Made by a program: the position numbers and the translations under genes | From: a virus | IMG/VR virus record: IMGVR_UViG_3300002835_000954 | Coordinates: 1-26,097 of that record | Length of the DNA: 26,097 nucleotides | Direction: 5' to 3' (one strand) | In this document: piece after piece, positions 12,481 to 20,479 of the stretch | Numbering within the stretch: position 1 is the first letter of the stretch | Layout: each line of letters begins with the position of its first letter | Notes under the pieces: model-generated | Databases searched by the model: none | What the model was told of the DNA's origin: nothing | The model's input: the letters and a program-made list of their open reading frames with translations, nothing else

Positions 12481-13782
12481 ATGGCGAACTACAAAGCGGT
12501 AGCCAGCGGCAACTGGTCGGCATTGGCTACGTGGCAAGATAATTCAAGTGGCAGTTTTATTGCATCTACGGTGTTGCCGGGTGCAAGTGATGTTGTTTAT
12601 TCGAATAACTTCACGGTTACAATTGACCAAGATATCATGGTCAGTTCAATTAGGAATACGGCGGCTACTGGCATTGTTCAGAGCGGCAGTTTTAGTGTCA
12701 CTGCTTCAAGAAATCTAACATTCACAGGAATAGGAGTTTATAGAGAATCGGCAGGTGTTCCCTGCTTAATAGTCAATGCTCCTGCTCAAACTGTAAATAT
12801 TGTGGGTAACATCCAGCATGAGATTGGTAGCCCCGTATCAATTTCTGTATTACAAGTGTTGGGCGTAAATTGCGTCGTTAATTTAACGGGTAATGTTTTT
12901 TCGAATACAGCTGTGGATATAAGACCAACGATTTTAGAAGTCCAGGCTTTGGCAACAGTTAATATCGTCGGAAATTTATTTTGGTATAACACTCGAGTTA
13001 ACGAGCAGTTGCTAAACAACAAAGGAACCGTAAATATCACGGGGAATTGCATAAATTATCAAGGTGGCACAAACAATGCGATATTATCAGGGAAGGTCAA
13101 TGTAGTAGGAGAAGTAAGGACTAATGGAGCAGGAGCAATAATCCATAACTTGCAGCCCCCATCAAGCGTAGCAGCAAATCTTACTATGTCAGGAGCCGTT
13201 GTACTTGCAACAACGAATTGGACACAAGGGATTCAGGGTGGTACATTTGTATTCACGAGCAATACACAGAACAGTATAAGTTTCAAAACAGAACTAAACA
13301 CAAACCAAGTACTTTACACCCCCGGTGTGGCAACTGGCCACCCAGCCACCACCAACGTAAGAACTGGTATTGTTTACGGCCCTACAAATAACCTAACAGG
13401 TACTTGTGCTGTGCCTCCTGCTGCTGCTGTTAGCCTTGGTGTTCCTGTTGACAATACGGTGGGGACTGCAAGCCTTGATGCTAATGCCTTGGCGGCAGCA
13501 TTAAACACAAGCCTATCGGCAAGCCTACCAACACCGATATCTGCAAGTTTACAAGCAAGTTTGCCAACGCCGATATCTGCAAGCCTACAAGCAAGTTTGC
13601 CAACGCCTATTGCAACAGCACTAAACACAAGCCTATCGGCAAGTTTGCCCGCCGCAATCGCACCGCTATTGTGGGACGAATCGGTTACCAACATAACCAC
13701 GCCAAACAGCATTGGCGAGCGGTTAAAGAACTGTTCTACCGTTGCGACCACGGGGGCACAAATTGCATCATTTAACCCGTAA
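12481..13782 (+). CDS. Tail-fibre-like / receptor-binding protein
   Basis: 433 residues. The N-terminal GNWSALATWQDNSSG and the following long series of short beta strands rich in N, T, V, G (residues ~60-290) look like a right-handed beta-helix, as in tail fibres and spikes. Residues ~340-390 contain a 12-residue repeat (TPISASLQASLP, 36-bp DNA unit, two near-identical copies plus degenerate ones with NTSLSASLP), probably a helical or hinge stalk. The end (LLWDESVTNITTPNSIGERL, then CSTVATTGAQI) matches a module common at the C-terminus of phage fibres. The middle of the gene (~12650-13320) is more AT-rich, with different codon choice, which suggests exchange of the receptor-binding part. 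Confidence 0.65.
   Translation: MANYKAVASGNWSALATWQDNSSGSFIASTVLPGASDVVYSNNFTVTIDQDIMVSSIRNTAATGIVQSGSFSVTASRNLTFTGIGVYRESAGVPCLIVNAPAQTVNIVGNIQHEIGSPVSISVLQVLGVNCVVNLTGNVFSNTAVDIRPTILEVQALATVNIVGNLFWYNTRVNEQLLNNKGTVNITGNCINYQGGTNNAILSGKVNVVGEVRTNGAGAIIHNLQPPSSVAANLTMSGAVVLATTNWTQGIQGGTFVFTSNTQNSISFKTELNTNQVLYTPGVATGHPATTNVRTGIVYGPTNNLTGTCAVPPAAAVSLGVPVDNTVGTASLDANALAAALNTSLSASLPTPISASLQASLPTPISASLQASLPTPIATALNTSLSASLPAAIAPLLWDESVTNITTPNSIGERLKNCSTVATTGAQIASFNP
13498..13650 (+). repeat. Tandem 36-bp repeats in the fibre gene
   Basis: CCGATATCTGCAAG recurs at 13534 and 13570 (period 36), and TAAACACAAGCCTATCGGCAAG occurs on both sides of them (from 13502 and 13622; split motif). In-frame slippage here would change stalk length in steps of 12 residues. 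Confidence 0.75.
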
Positions 13783-13785
13783 ACC

Positions 13786-14205
13786 ATGCGACCAATTAAC
13801 CACATCGTTTTGCACACCACGGCCAGCAACATAACGGCCACGGCAGACAGCATTAACCGATACCATAAAAAGGTGCTGAACTGGGGTTCGCCCGGTTACC
13901 ATTTTATCATTGAACGTGATGGCAAAGTAGTTGACAACTGGCCAATTGAAAAGACCACCAACGGAGTAAAGGGCCATAACCACGATAGCATTCATATCAG
14001 CTACATTGGCGGCATTGATGCGAATGGTAAGCCTACCGACAACCGTACCAAAGAACAGAAGCAAGCAATGGCCGAACTGGTTACCAAGCTAACCGATAAG
14101 TTCCCAAACGCTACGGTATTAGGGCATCGGGACTTTCCTAATGTCAACAAAGCCTGCCCATGTTTTGATGCTGGGGCTTGGTGGGCATCCGTTAAGAAAT
14201 GTTAA
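13786..14205 (+). CDS. N-acetylmuramoyl-L-alanine amidase, T7 lysozyme type (endolysin)
   Basis: 139 residues, a single amidase_2/PGRP-like domain with the zinc ligands and catalytic residues of T7 lysozyme in place: H10 (IVLHTTAS), Y38 (SPGYHFII), H114 (VLGHRDF), K122 and C124 (NKACPCF). It cuts the bond between muramic acid and L-alanine in peptidoglycan. It has no signal peptide, so it depends on the holin-like membrane protein encoded at 16482. It lies 3 bases after the fibre gene, in the late operon. Confidence 0.9.
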   Translation: MRPINHIVLHTTASNITATADSINRYHKKVLNWGSPGYHFIIERDGKVVDNWPIEKTTNGVKGHNHDSIHISYIGGIDANGKPTDNRTKEQKQAMAELVTKLTDKFPNATVLGHRDFPNVNKACPCFDAGAWWASVKKC

Positions 14206-14260
14206 AAAACCTTTTCGGTGTTGGGAAACACTTAATTTCATACAAACAATTGGGGAACTT

Positions 14261-15298
14261 ATGACTGAACAACAAGTAAAAATCATTGACAGCTACGTTG
14301 ATACCCAAGAGGCGGGCTTCTTCAAACGCACATTAGCCCGCAAAATTGTAATGGAAAATCCGGGTGCATTTGAGCAAACCAACAAAGAGGTTGATAGGGT
14401 GCGATGTTCAATCCGCTACCGAACGGGTGCGGCAGGCGACAGGCTAAAAAACTTTGCAACAGTTAGCGGTTCGTTGCGGGAAAACCTATACAACCCTGAG
14501 CAGATGAAGCCCAGCGAATACATGCAAGCGTTTATGGGCCGAGGGGAAAAGACCAGCAAAGAGGTATGGCATCTACCGAAGAACATCCGCAAGCCCTTGG
14601 TTTTGTCCGACCTTCATTTCCCGTACCATGAACTGCCAGCAATCGAAACAGCTATTGACTACGGGTTCAAAAACGGCGTTGATGCGATATACCTAAACGG
14701 CGATGTAATCGACTTCGCTAAGATTAGCCGATGGGAAAAAGACCCAGCGTTGATGTCGGCCCCCGTTGAGGTGCAAATGGTTCGGGACTTCTTGGCTGGC
14801 CTTGTAAGCCTTGGACTACCTGTTTTCTACAAGCTGGGGAACCACGAAGATCGCTGGGATAGGTACATACTTCAAAACGCACCTGAGTTGATTACCCTGC
14901 CCGGGCTTCAACTAAAGGCCGCATTGGGCCTTGATGAACTTGATATTGAGTTAATCGACAGCCGCCAACACGCTAAGTTTGGCAAGCTAAGTGTACTGCA
15001 TGGCCACGAATTTGGGGATAGCATATTCAGCCCTGTAAACCCAGCACGGGGATTGTTTCTGCGGGGTAAGGCATCTGTATTGGCTGGCCACAACCACCAA
15101 ACATCGGAGCATCACGAAAGCGACCTGAACAGCAAAGGAGTTGCTTGCTTTTCTACGGGTTGCCTTTGCGACTTGCAACCAGCTTACCGCCCATTTGCAT
15201 ACACGAAATGGAATCACGGGGCTGCGATTGTTGAGATTGATGAAGATGGCGATTTCAGCGTTGAAAACTTTCGCATTGATAACCGCAAGGTTCGATGA
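14261..15298 (+). CDS. Calcineurin-like metallophosphoesterase
   Basis: 345 residues from ATG 14261; the frame is open back to 14141 but that part overlaps the amidase. Residues 1-105 are a helical, basic domain of unknown fold (FFKRTLARKIVMENPGAFEQ). Residues ~112-280 hold all metallophosphoesterase motifs: D117-L-H119, G147-D148, G193-N-H-E196, H248-G, and G276-H-N-H279. Such phage enzymes may be nucleases or phosphatases acting on nucleotides; the presence of the N-terminal domain suggests a nucleic acid target. It ends in ATGA, coupled to the spanin-like gene. Its place in the lysis region is unusual for a DNA enzyme. Confidence 0.85.
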   Translation: MTEQQVKIIDSYVDTQEAGFFKRTLARKIVMENPGAFEQTNKEVDRVRCSIRYRTGAAGDRLKNFATVSGSLRENLYNPEQMKPSEYMQAFMGRGEKTSKEVWHLPKNIRKPLVLSDLHFPYHELPAIETAIDYGFKNGVDAIYLNGDVIDFAKISRWEKDPALMSAPVEVQMVRDFLAGLVSLGLPVFYKLGNHEDRWDRYILQNAPELITLPGLQLKAALGLDELDIELIDSRQHAKFGKLSVLHGHEFGDSIFSPVNPARGLFLRGKASVLAGHNHQTSEHHESDLNSKGVACFSTGCLCDLQPAYRPFAYTKWNHGAAIVEIDEDGDFSVENFRIDNRKVR

Positions 15299-15873
15299 AC
15301 TGGCTGGGGTTTATATCGAGGCATTACGGGCTTATCGCAATCGCTGCCGCATTCATATTGGGCAAGCAATCGTGCAACCACATGGCCGAGGCCGAGCGGC
15401 ACAAAAGCAATTATGAGGCAATCCAGCAAACAACGGGAAGCACAGCAAGGCGTTTGGACTTGACGGTTGAGCAATTAGCCGCCGAGAACAAACGTCTGCT
15501 GGATAGCCTCAAAATAAAAAGCGGCAAGGTTGAGTTCGTGTACCGCACCAAGTGGCGAACCAAGGTCGACACCTTTGAGGTTGAGGTGGAACGCTGGCAT
15601 ATCGACTTGATACCATGCCCTATTCAATCCTTTACGGTTGACACCAACTGCATAAAGCTGACCGCATTTTTGCACCCCGATTCGGCGGCCAAGGTAACGC
15701 TAACAACCGACTACGATTTGAGCGTGGTTGGATATTGGCAGCGGCCCGGCAAATGGTTCGGTGCGAAACTTTGGAACGGATTGCTGGGCAAAAAAGAAGC
15801 CTACATAAAGATTGCATCGCCTTGTTTTAAAGATTCTGCCGTATATTTGAACAAATTTAGCCAAGCACAATGA
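15295..15873 (+). CDS. Spanin-like membrane-anchored protein
   Basis: 192 residues. A single N-terminal membrane segment (~10-23) is followed by a polar coiled-coil-like region (~31-75, HMAEAERHKSNYEAIQQTTG, EQLAAENKRLLDSLK) and a beta-rich periplasmic part with two to three cysteines. This architecture and the position between amidase and holin-like genes resemble an inner-membrane spanin (Rz-like), which joins inner and outer membrane during lysis. No lipobox protein partner (Rz1) is evident. The family is not recognised, so it could also be a virion protein. It is coupled by ATGA overlaps on both sides. Confidence 0.45.
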   Translation: MNWLGFISRHYGLIAIAAAFILGKQSCNHMAEAERHKSNYEAIQQTTGSTARRLDLTVEQLAAENKRLLDSLKIKSGKVEFVYRTKWRTKVDTFEVEVERWHIDLIPCPIQSFTVDTNCIKLTAFLHPDSAAKVTLTTDYDLSVVGYWQRPGKWFGAKLWNGLLGKKEAYIKIASPCFKDSAVYLNKFSQAQ

Positions 15874-16244
15874 ACCCAATTTGCATTCAAGACCTTACAA
15901 CGGCCAAAGTATTAGCCGCACCGACAAGTTGCCAAGCAACCGCTAACCTGAACATCGGCACATTGGCCCCTTCAACGGCTTATGATGTATTTATTAGTAA
16001 TATCGGCAGTCAAACTACTATTAAATACGACATCGTTACCAACGGGGCGGGCCTTGCAACCATATCCTTGCAAACCAACGCACTGTTCTTTAACGGCAAC
16101 AATTTGTATTCGTTGCACGTTGTGGCGAATAACGATGACATTGCCGACTACGTGCTGATTGACAACCTATACGTTGGATTCGTGCTGTACTTTTGGCGAA
16201 GCAATACAACCGCCCCGACCACGCAAAACATTCAGGTAGTTTAA
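15870..16244 (+). CDS. Hypothetical beta-rich protein (124 aa)
   Basis: 124 residues, mostly short beta strands with an aromatic C-terminal strand (VGFVLYFWRSN), no signal peptide. It resembles small Ig-like or lectin-like domains of virion decoration proteins in style (APSTAYDVFISNIGSQTTIKY reads like a fibronectin/Ig strand pair), but I cannot name a family. ATGA overlap with the upstream gene. Its last codons contribute to the inverted repeat before the next promoter. Confidence 0.55.
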   Translation: MNPICIQDLTTAKVLAAPTSCQATANLNIGTLAPSTAYDVFISNIGSQTTIKYDIVTNGAGLATISLQTNALFFNGNNLYSLHVVANNDDIADYVLIDNLYVGFVLYFWRSNTTAPTTQNIQVV

Positions 16245-16253
16245 CTACCTTTG
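16234..16253 (+). promoter_or_regulatory. Late-type promoter element ACTACCTTTG, copy 2, with inverted repeat
   Basis: ACTACCTTTG (16244-16253) contains the -7 element TACCTTTG, 22 bases before the ATG at 16276. AGGTAGT (16234-16240) and ACTACCT (16244-16250) form a perfect 7-bp inverted repeat around TTA, so a dimeric regulator could bind over the -7 box. Confidence 0.55.
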
Positions 16254-16275
16254 ACCATACCAAAACCAAAAAACC

Positions 16276-16485
16276 ATGACACCAAAACAAACCGCAGTAG
16301 AGTGGTTGGAAGTGCAACTAAATGAAAATGGTAAACTTTCAGTAGTTGATTTTTATCAAGCCAAAGAAATGGAAAAGGAGCAGAGTAATGAGGCTTTTAA
16401 ACACGGAGAATTTTGGATATTACAAACAATTGCAGAAGCCGTGAACAATACTACAACGAAAACCTTTAATACCAAAAAACCATGA
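16276..16485 (+). CDS. Conserved small Bacteroidota phage protein (69 aa)
   Basis: 69 residues, MTPKQTAVEWLEVQLNENG...YQAKEMEKEQSNEAFKHG. This 'TAVEWL..QL...F.QAKEMEKEQ..EA...G' pattern is a very common uncharacterised family in Bacteroidota phages and prophages. Helical, no membrane segment. It is AT-richer than its neighbours. ATGA overlap with the next gene. Confidence 0.7.
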   Translation: MTPKQTAVEWLEVQLNENGKLSVVDFYQAKEMEKEQSNEAFKHGEFWILQTIAEAVNNTTTKTFNTKKP

Positions 16486-16781
16486 TTGAAACCTTGCTTT
16501 TTACTTCACTATTCATCTTCGGCGTATGGCTATCTACCGCCGAGGGCATGATTGGCGACCAACTTCGCTGGGAGTTTATTAGCCTATGGCCAAACCTTGC
16601 CAAGCCCGTAATTGATTGCCCGACATGCATGGCTTCGGTTTACGGCTCCTTGGCTTATTGGGGGCAGCACATGATCAGCGGCAACACTACCGACCTATTA
16701 ACATTCATCGGCTGGCCTATCTTCGTTGTTTGCCTTGCTGGGCTGAACGGCATCATCTTAAAACTTGCCAAATGGTCATAA
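16482..16781 (+). CDS. Holin-like membrane protein
   Basis: 99 residues with hydrophobic segments at about 4-18 (TLLFTSLFIFGVWL) and 70-93 (LLTFIGWPIFVVCLAGLNGI), and a possible third around 48-62. A CPTC pair (C46, C49) in VIDCPTCMASVYG recalls small membrane proteins of the DUF1360 kind. Size, membrane topology and position in the lysis/late region fit a holin, but holins cannot be named from sequence alone. The next gene's start overlaps by 10 bases. Confidence 0.5.
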   Translation: MIETLLFTSLFIFGVWLSTAEGMIGDQLRWEFISLWPNLAKPVIDCPTCMASVYGSLAYWGQHMISGNTTDLLTFIGWPIFVVCLAGLNGIILKLAKWS

Positions 16782-17425
16782 GTAAAGTTGCAAATTGGCT
16801 GGTTAAGAACTATCCCGATGCGGTGTTGGTTGCTTTAAAACCCGATTCAAAGAACTGGAAAGCGGGCTGCGAATTCATGGTTGATATTGACGGCCACAAG
16901 TACTACAAGTTTCGGGACAGCGGCGATGTGCCATTGGTGCGTTACAAAGAGATTCAGGCTGTTTTAATTCAGTTAGATAATCGGTTAACATCCGATGAAC
17001 TTATCAGCATTTTACAGATTGCACGTGAAAGCGTGGTTGCTGCCATTGAAGGACAAAGCCGCAAGGATAGGGGTAAGGGCTTGCAACAATGTTTGTGGGC
17101 TATACAAGAAGCCGAAAGCCGCCACAAAGAACTGGGCTTGCATACCGACTTGATTGTAGAACTGGCAGCGTTGAACCTGATTAGGGACGATGAAAACCCA
17201 TTCGAAATAAACGAAACGATACAGGCTGAAAAGTTGCGTTTGTTTAAGCGTGAGTTTGTCAACCACGATTTTTTTTTGTCCGCTGGCATGAACGAATTCT
17301 TGCCCAATGCCGCTCAACTGGCAGACGTATGGCAGGGGCTATGGCAAGCCAGCGACCGGTATCAAAGCAAAAAGAAGGACATACTAAAGTCAATTCTTGG
17401 CGAGATTCGGTCTACAATTGGCTAA
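16772..17425 (+). CDS. Probable tail assembly chaperone (G-like)
   Basis: 217 residues from ATG 16772 (the open frame to 16616 overlaps the membrane protein and is not needed). Residues ~45-130 have a regular helical part; a second domain at ~130-215 is also helical. I do not recognise the family. It stands immediately before the tape measure gene and its 3' end is overlapped by a -1 frame ORF that fills the gap to the tape measure, the same arrangement as the lambda G-GT chaperone genes. Assignment is from gene order and is moderate. Confidence 0.5.
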   Translation: MVISKVANWLVKNYPDAVLVALKPDSKNWKAGCEFMVDIDGHKYYKFRDSGDVPLVRYKEIQAVLIQLDNRLTSDELISILQIARESVVAAIEGQSRKDRGKGLQQCLWAIQEAESRHKELGLHTDLIVELAALNLIRDDENPFEINETIQAEKLRLFKREFVNHDFFLSAGMNEFLPNAAQLADVWQGLWQASDRYQSKKKDILKSILGEIRSTIG

Positions 17426-17628
17426 GCGACTTTGACAGCGATTGCTTATTTTTGTGTAACGGTGAGCATTCGCAGTTCGTTGATTTGATGTCTTCGGGCA
17501 CGATTAACGACTTCATCCGCTTGCTAAAACTTAAAACAAAAGAAGCCGATGGCCATCGACAAAATAATAGTGGAGTTTCAGGCGGAAACGACAAAACTCA
17601 AAAAGGAATTAGACGACCTAAAAGGTAG
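17329..17628 (+). CDS. -1 frame extension or overlapping gene before the tape measure (GT-like)
   Basis: The ORF is in the -1 frame relative to the upstream gene, overlaps its last 97 bases, and covers the otherwise empty 17426-17548. The part past 17380 reads like real protein (NSWRDSVYNWLSDFDSDCLF, then FIRLLKLKTKEADG), while its last ~26 codons overlap the tape measure start. CAAAAAG at 17368-17374 (zero-frame codons AAA AAG) could allow a -1 slip, though it is not a canonical XXXYYYZ heptamer. Independent starts at 17329 or 17341 are the alternative. Confidence 0.45.
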   Translation: MAGAMASQRPVSKQKEGHTKVNSWRDSVYNWLSDFDSDCLFLCNGEHSQFVDLMSSGTINDFIRLLKLKTKEADGHRQNNSGVSGGNDKTQKGIRRPKR

Positions 17629-20479
17629 GCTCGGTAATGTCGAAACTGCGGCAGAGAAGGGCGGCAAGAACATAACAAAGTCATTTGATAATGCTGGCAC
17701 AGGCGTTAACAAGTTAGGTGCTAACCTTAAAAACTTAGCTGGAACTGTTGGGCTTGCCCTTGGTGCAGCTGAGGTAATAAACTTCGGCAAGCAATCCGTA
17801 CAGGCGGCATCGGCATTTGACAAATCAATGAGCAATGTGGCCACCTTGGTTGACACCAACGTGGAAAGCATTAGTTCAATGGGCAAAGCTGTTCAAGAAA
17901 TTGCAGCCCGAACCCCCGTTGAACTTGGCCAATTGTCTTCGGCTTTATATGACATTCGTTCCGCTGGAGTTTCAGCTGGGGACGCTATGTCCGTTCTTGA
18001 AAGTTCGGCTGAGTTAGGGGTTGCTGGCTTGGCTACAACTGCCGAGGCTGCAAACATAATGACATCGGCTGTGAACGCATTTGCCGCTGAGGGGTTAAGT
18101 GCCGAGCAGATAAGCGACATTCTATTCAAAACCGTAAAGGCGGGCAAAACCACATTGGCCGAACTTACCGCACAATTCGGTGGGGTTGCACCTGCCGCCG
18201 CCGCCGCTGGGGTTTCGTTGGCGGACTTGCAAGCATCAACCGCCGCCATCACTACATTGGGAACGCCAGCCGCTGCCGCACAAACGCAGCTTAAACAGGC
18301 GTTAACTGAAATGCAGAAGCCCGGCAAGGAGTTGTCGAATATATTCAAACAACTGGGGGCCAAGGACGGCATTGACTTAATCAAAACATCGGGCGGCCTT
18401 GGTAATGCGTTCAAGTTAATCAAAGAGGAAGCCGAGGCATCGGGCATGACCGTTGCACAGGTTACTGGGAGCGTTGAAACCGCATCGGCTATCCTTGCCC
18501 TTGGTGGCACGGTAAACGAATCTTATACAGCCACCTTGGCCGATATGACCACGGGTGCGAATGCTGTTAACGTAGCATTTGAAAAGCAAGCCCAAACCGC
18601 AGATGCTCAGTTTCAGTTGATGCAGAATGCGTTTCAAAATATTCAAATTCAATTAGGTCAAGCATTGATGCCAGCTTTGCTTGATGGCATTGAAACCCTA
18701 AATGAGTTCGTTTCTGCGGTTGACTGGCAACAAGTATTTGGGGGAATAGGCGATGCTTACAACGAATTTATTGGCCCTTGGAGAGAGATTTTTTCTGCAC
18801 TTGGCGAGGTGTTTGATTTGCTGACCGCAAATTCAACAACAGGGGAAACAACTGCCAGCGTAATGGACGCTATCGGAGTTGCCGCAAAGATAACCAGCAC
18901 TCCAATACGTTTAATTGCCAAATACATTAAGGCGTTAACCGAAAATGTACTCATACCTTTAATTACAACAGGACAAAAGGTAATAACTTGGTTCAATGAG
19001 GTTCGGGAAGGCGGCGGCTTTGTTGGTGCTATATTTAACGGCATCGCTTCAGCGGCTGGGGCGGTAATAGGCAAACTGGAAGGCGTTGCACAGTTTATCG
19101 GAATTATTGATAGCGATGAAGAAAAATTGCACAAAAATAGAATGCAGCGTGATGCCGATTTTAAAAAGTCAAACGAAGAATACGCAGCAAGAAACTTTAA
19201 ACAGCAAAAACAAAGAACTAAGGATGAAGAACGCATAATGGCATTAAAGGCAAAGACCGCATATCTTGGCCAAAAGCTAACCAAAGAAGAAGAGGCTGAG
19301 TTAAAAAAGCTAACGGCAGCGACAAATCAAAACACCGAAAAAGTAAAGGAAAACGGCAAAGTTAAAAAAGATGCAACCGAGGCTCAAATAAAAGCACTTG
19401 AAGAACAAAAAAGATTGCAAGAAGAGGTGGACGCTATTTTTAAAGAGGCGGCAGATAGCCAAGCAGAATCGGAACAGAAAAGGGCAAAAGAGGTTATTGC
19501 ATTTTACAACGAGGCTGCATTTACAAATAAAGACAGGCTAAAACAGCAATTGGCAGATGAGGAGGCAATGTATGCCGAATTATTAGCCACCAACATATTA
19601 AACGAGGAGCAAAAACTTGTTATTGCGGATAGGTTTGCAAAAATGCGTAAGGAAATTGAAGGTACGGAAGGAGAAAAGGCAACTGAAAACCAACTAACCA
19701 ACATTCAAAAGGTTGAATCCAAAATGGGCGAGGTATTCGGTGCGGTTAATTCGGTACTTGGCCCCGCGATGGACGCATTGAACGGGTACTTTGCCCTTCA
19801 ATTAAACAATCTTGAAAAGGAAAAGAACGAACGGCTTGCCAATGAAAACCTAACAGCCGAGGAACGGCTACGCATCGAGGAAGAATACGAGGCAAAAAAG
19901 AACGCAATCTTAGCCGAGCAGTTTGAGGTCAGCCGAGGCAGTCAAATCATTCAGGCGATAATGTCATCGGCACAGGCGGCATTGAACGCCTTTACTTCAA
20001 CAGCCTTGCTATTCGCCCCAGCAGCCCCAGCAGCAGCGGCAGCGGCAGCGGCGTTCGGTGCTGTTCAAATCGGCATCATAGCAGCCCAGCCCAACCCGTA
20101 CAAGTTCTTTGAGGGTACTGACTATTTGCAGTTGGGCGGGAACCCCAAAGGCAAGGACACCATTCCTGTAATGGCACACGAAGGGGAAGCGATTATACCA
20201 ACCGGGAAGAACTTGCAGTACCCGGGCCTTGCCAAATCGTGGATTGACGGCAGCCTTGATGGGTACATTAACAAAAACTTCGTGCGGCCCGCCTTGATGG
20301 AACAACAGCGGCAAGCCGAGGAAGATTTTGCCGACCGCTTGGCCGCATCAATGGCATTGCAAATGTCCAGCAACTTCGATGACTACCGCCTTTTCAGGGC
20401 AACCAAAGAACAAACCGCCGTGCTACGGGACGGATTCCAAACCATGAAACAAACACGCAAAAAACTTAGGGGAGCATGA
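17549..20479 (+). CDS. Tail tape measure protein
   Basis: 976 residues, the largest protein here. It opens with a helical part, then residues ~80-340 show the TP901-1-type tape measure domain (SAFDKSMSNVATLVDT, AARTPVELGQLSSALYDIRS, GMTVAQVTGSVETASAILAL). Long charged coiled-coil stretches follow (~530-760, with EEQKRLQEEVDAIF and AEERLRIEEEYEAKKNAI). An alanine-rich hydrophobic segment (~815-850) probably crosses the host membrane during DNA entry. At about 0.15 nm per residue this predicts a tail near 145 nm, so a siphovirus-like tail. ATGA overlap with the next gene. Confidence 0.9.
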   Translation: MAIDKIIVEFQAETTKLKKELDDLKGRLGNVETAAEKGGKNITKSFDNAGTGVNKLGANLKNLAGTVGLALGAAEVINFGKQSVQAASAFDKSMSNVATLVDTNVESISSMGKAVQEIAARTPVELGQLSSALYDIRSAGVSAGDAMSVLESSAELGVAGLATTAEAANIMTSAVNAFAAEGLSAEQISDILFKTVKAGKTTLAELTAQFGGVAPAAAAAGVSLADLQASTAAITTLGTPAAAAQTQLKQALTEMQKPGKELSNIFKQLGAKDGIDLIKTSGGLGNAFKLIKEEAEASGMTVAQVTGSVETASAILALGGTVNESYTATLADMTTGANAVNVAFEKQAQTADAQFQLMQNAFQNIQIQLGQALMPALLDGIETLNEFVSAVDWQQVFGGIGDAYNEFIGPWREIFSALGEVFDLLTANSTTGETTASVMDAIGVAAKITSTPIRLIAKYIKALTENVLIPLITTGQKVITWFNEVREGGGFVGAIFNGIASAAGAVIGKLEGVAQFIGIIDSDEEKLHKNRMQRDADFKKSNEEYAARNFKQQKQRTKDEERIMALKAKTAYLGQKLTKEEEAELKKLTAATNQNTEKVKENGKVKKDATEAQIKALEEQKRLQEEVDAIFKEAADSQAESEQKRAKEVIAFYNEAAFTNKDRLKQQLADEEAMYAELLATNILNEEQKLVIADRFAKMRKEIEGTEGEKATENQLTNIQKVESKMGEVFGAVNSVLGPAMDALNGYFALQLNNLEKEKNERLANENLTAEERLRIEEEYEAKKNAILAEQFEVSRGSQIIQAIMSSAQAALNAFTSTALLFAPAAPAAAAAAAAFGAVQIGIIAAQPNPYKFFEGTDYLQLGGNPKGKDTIPVMAHEGEAIIPTGKNLQYPGLAKSWIDGSLDGYINKNFVRPALMEQQRQAEEDFADRLAASMALQMSSNFDDYRLFRATKEQTAVLRDGFQTMKQTRKKLRGA

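Noticed and set aside
13374-13853. Long minus-strand ORF opposite the fibre gene
   Set aside because: It is the mirror of the repetitive fibre sequence; low-complexity composition and no start context.
17893-18510. 205-residue minus-strand ORF opposite the tape measure
   Set aside because: Shadow of an alanine-rich coding region; the plus-strand tape measure is unambiguous.
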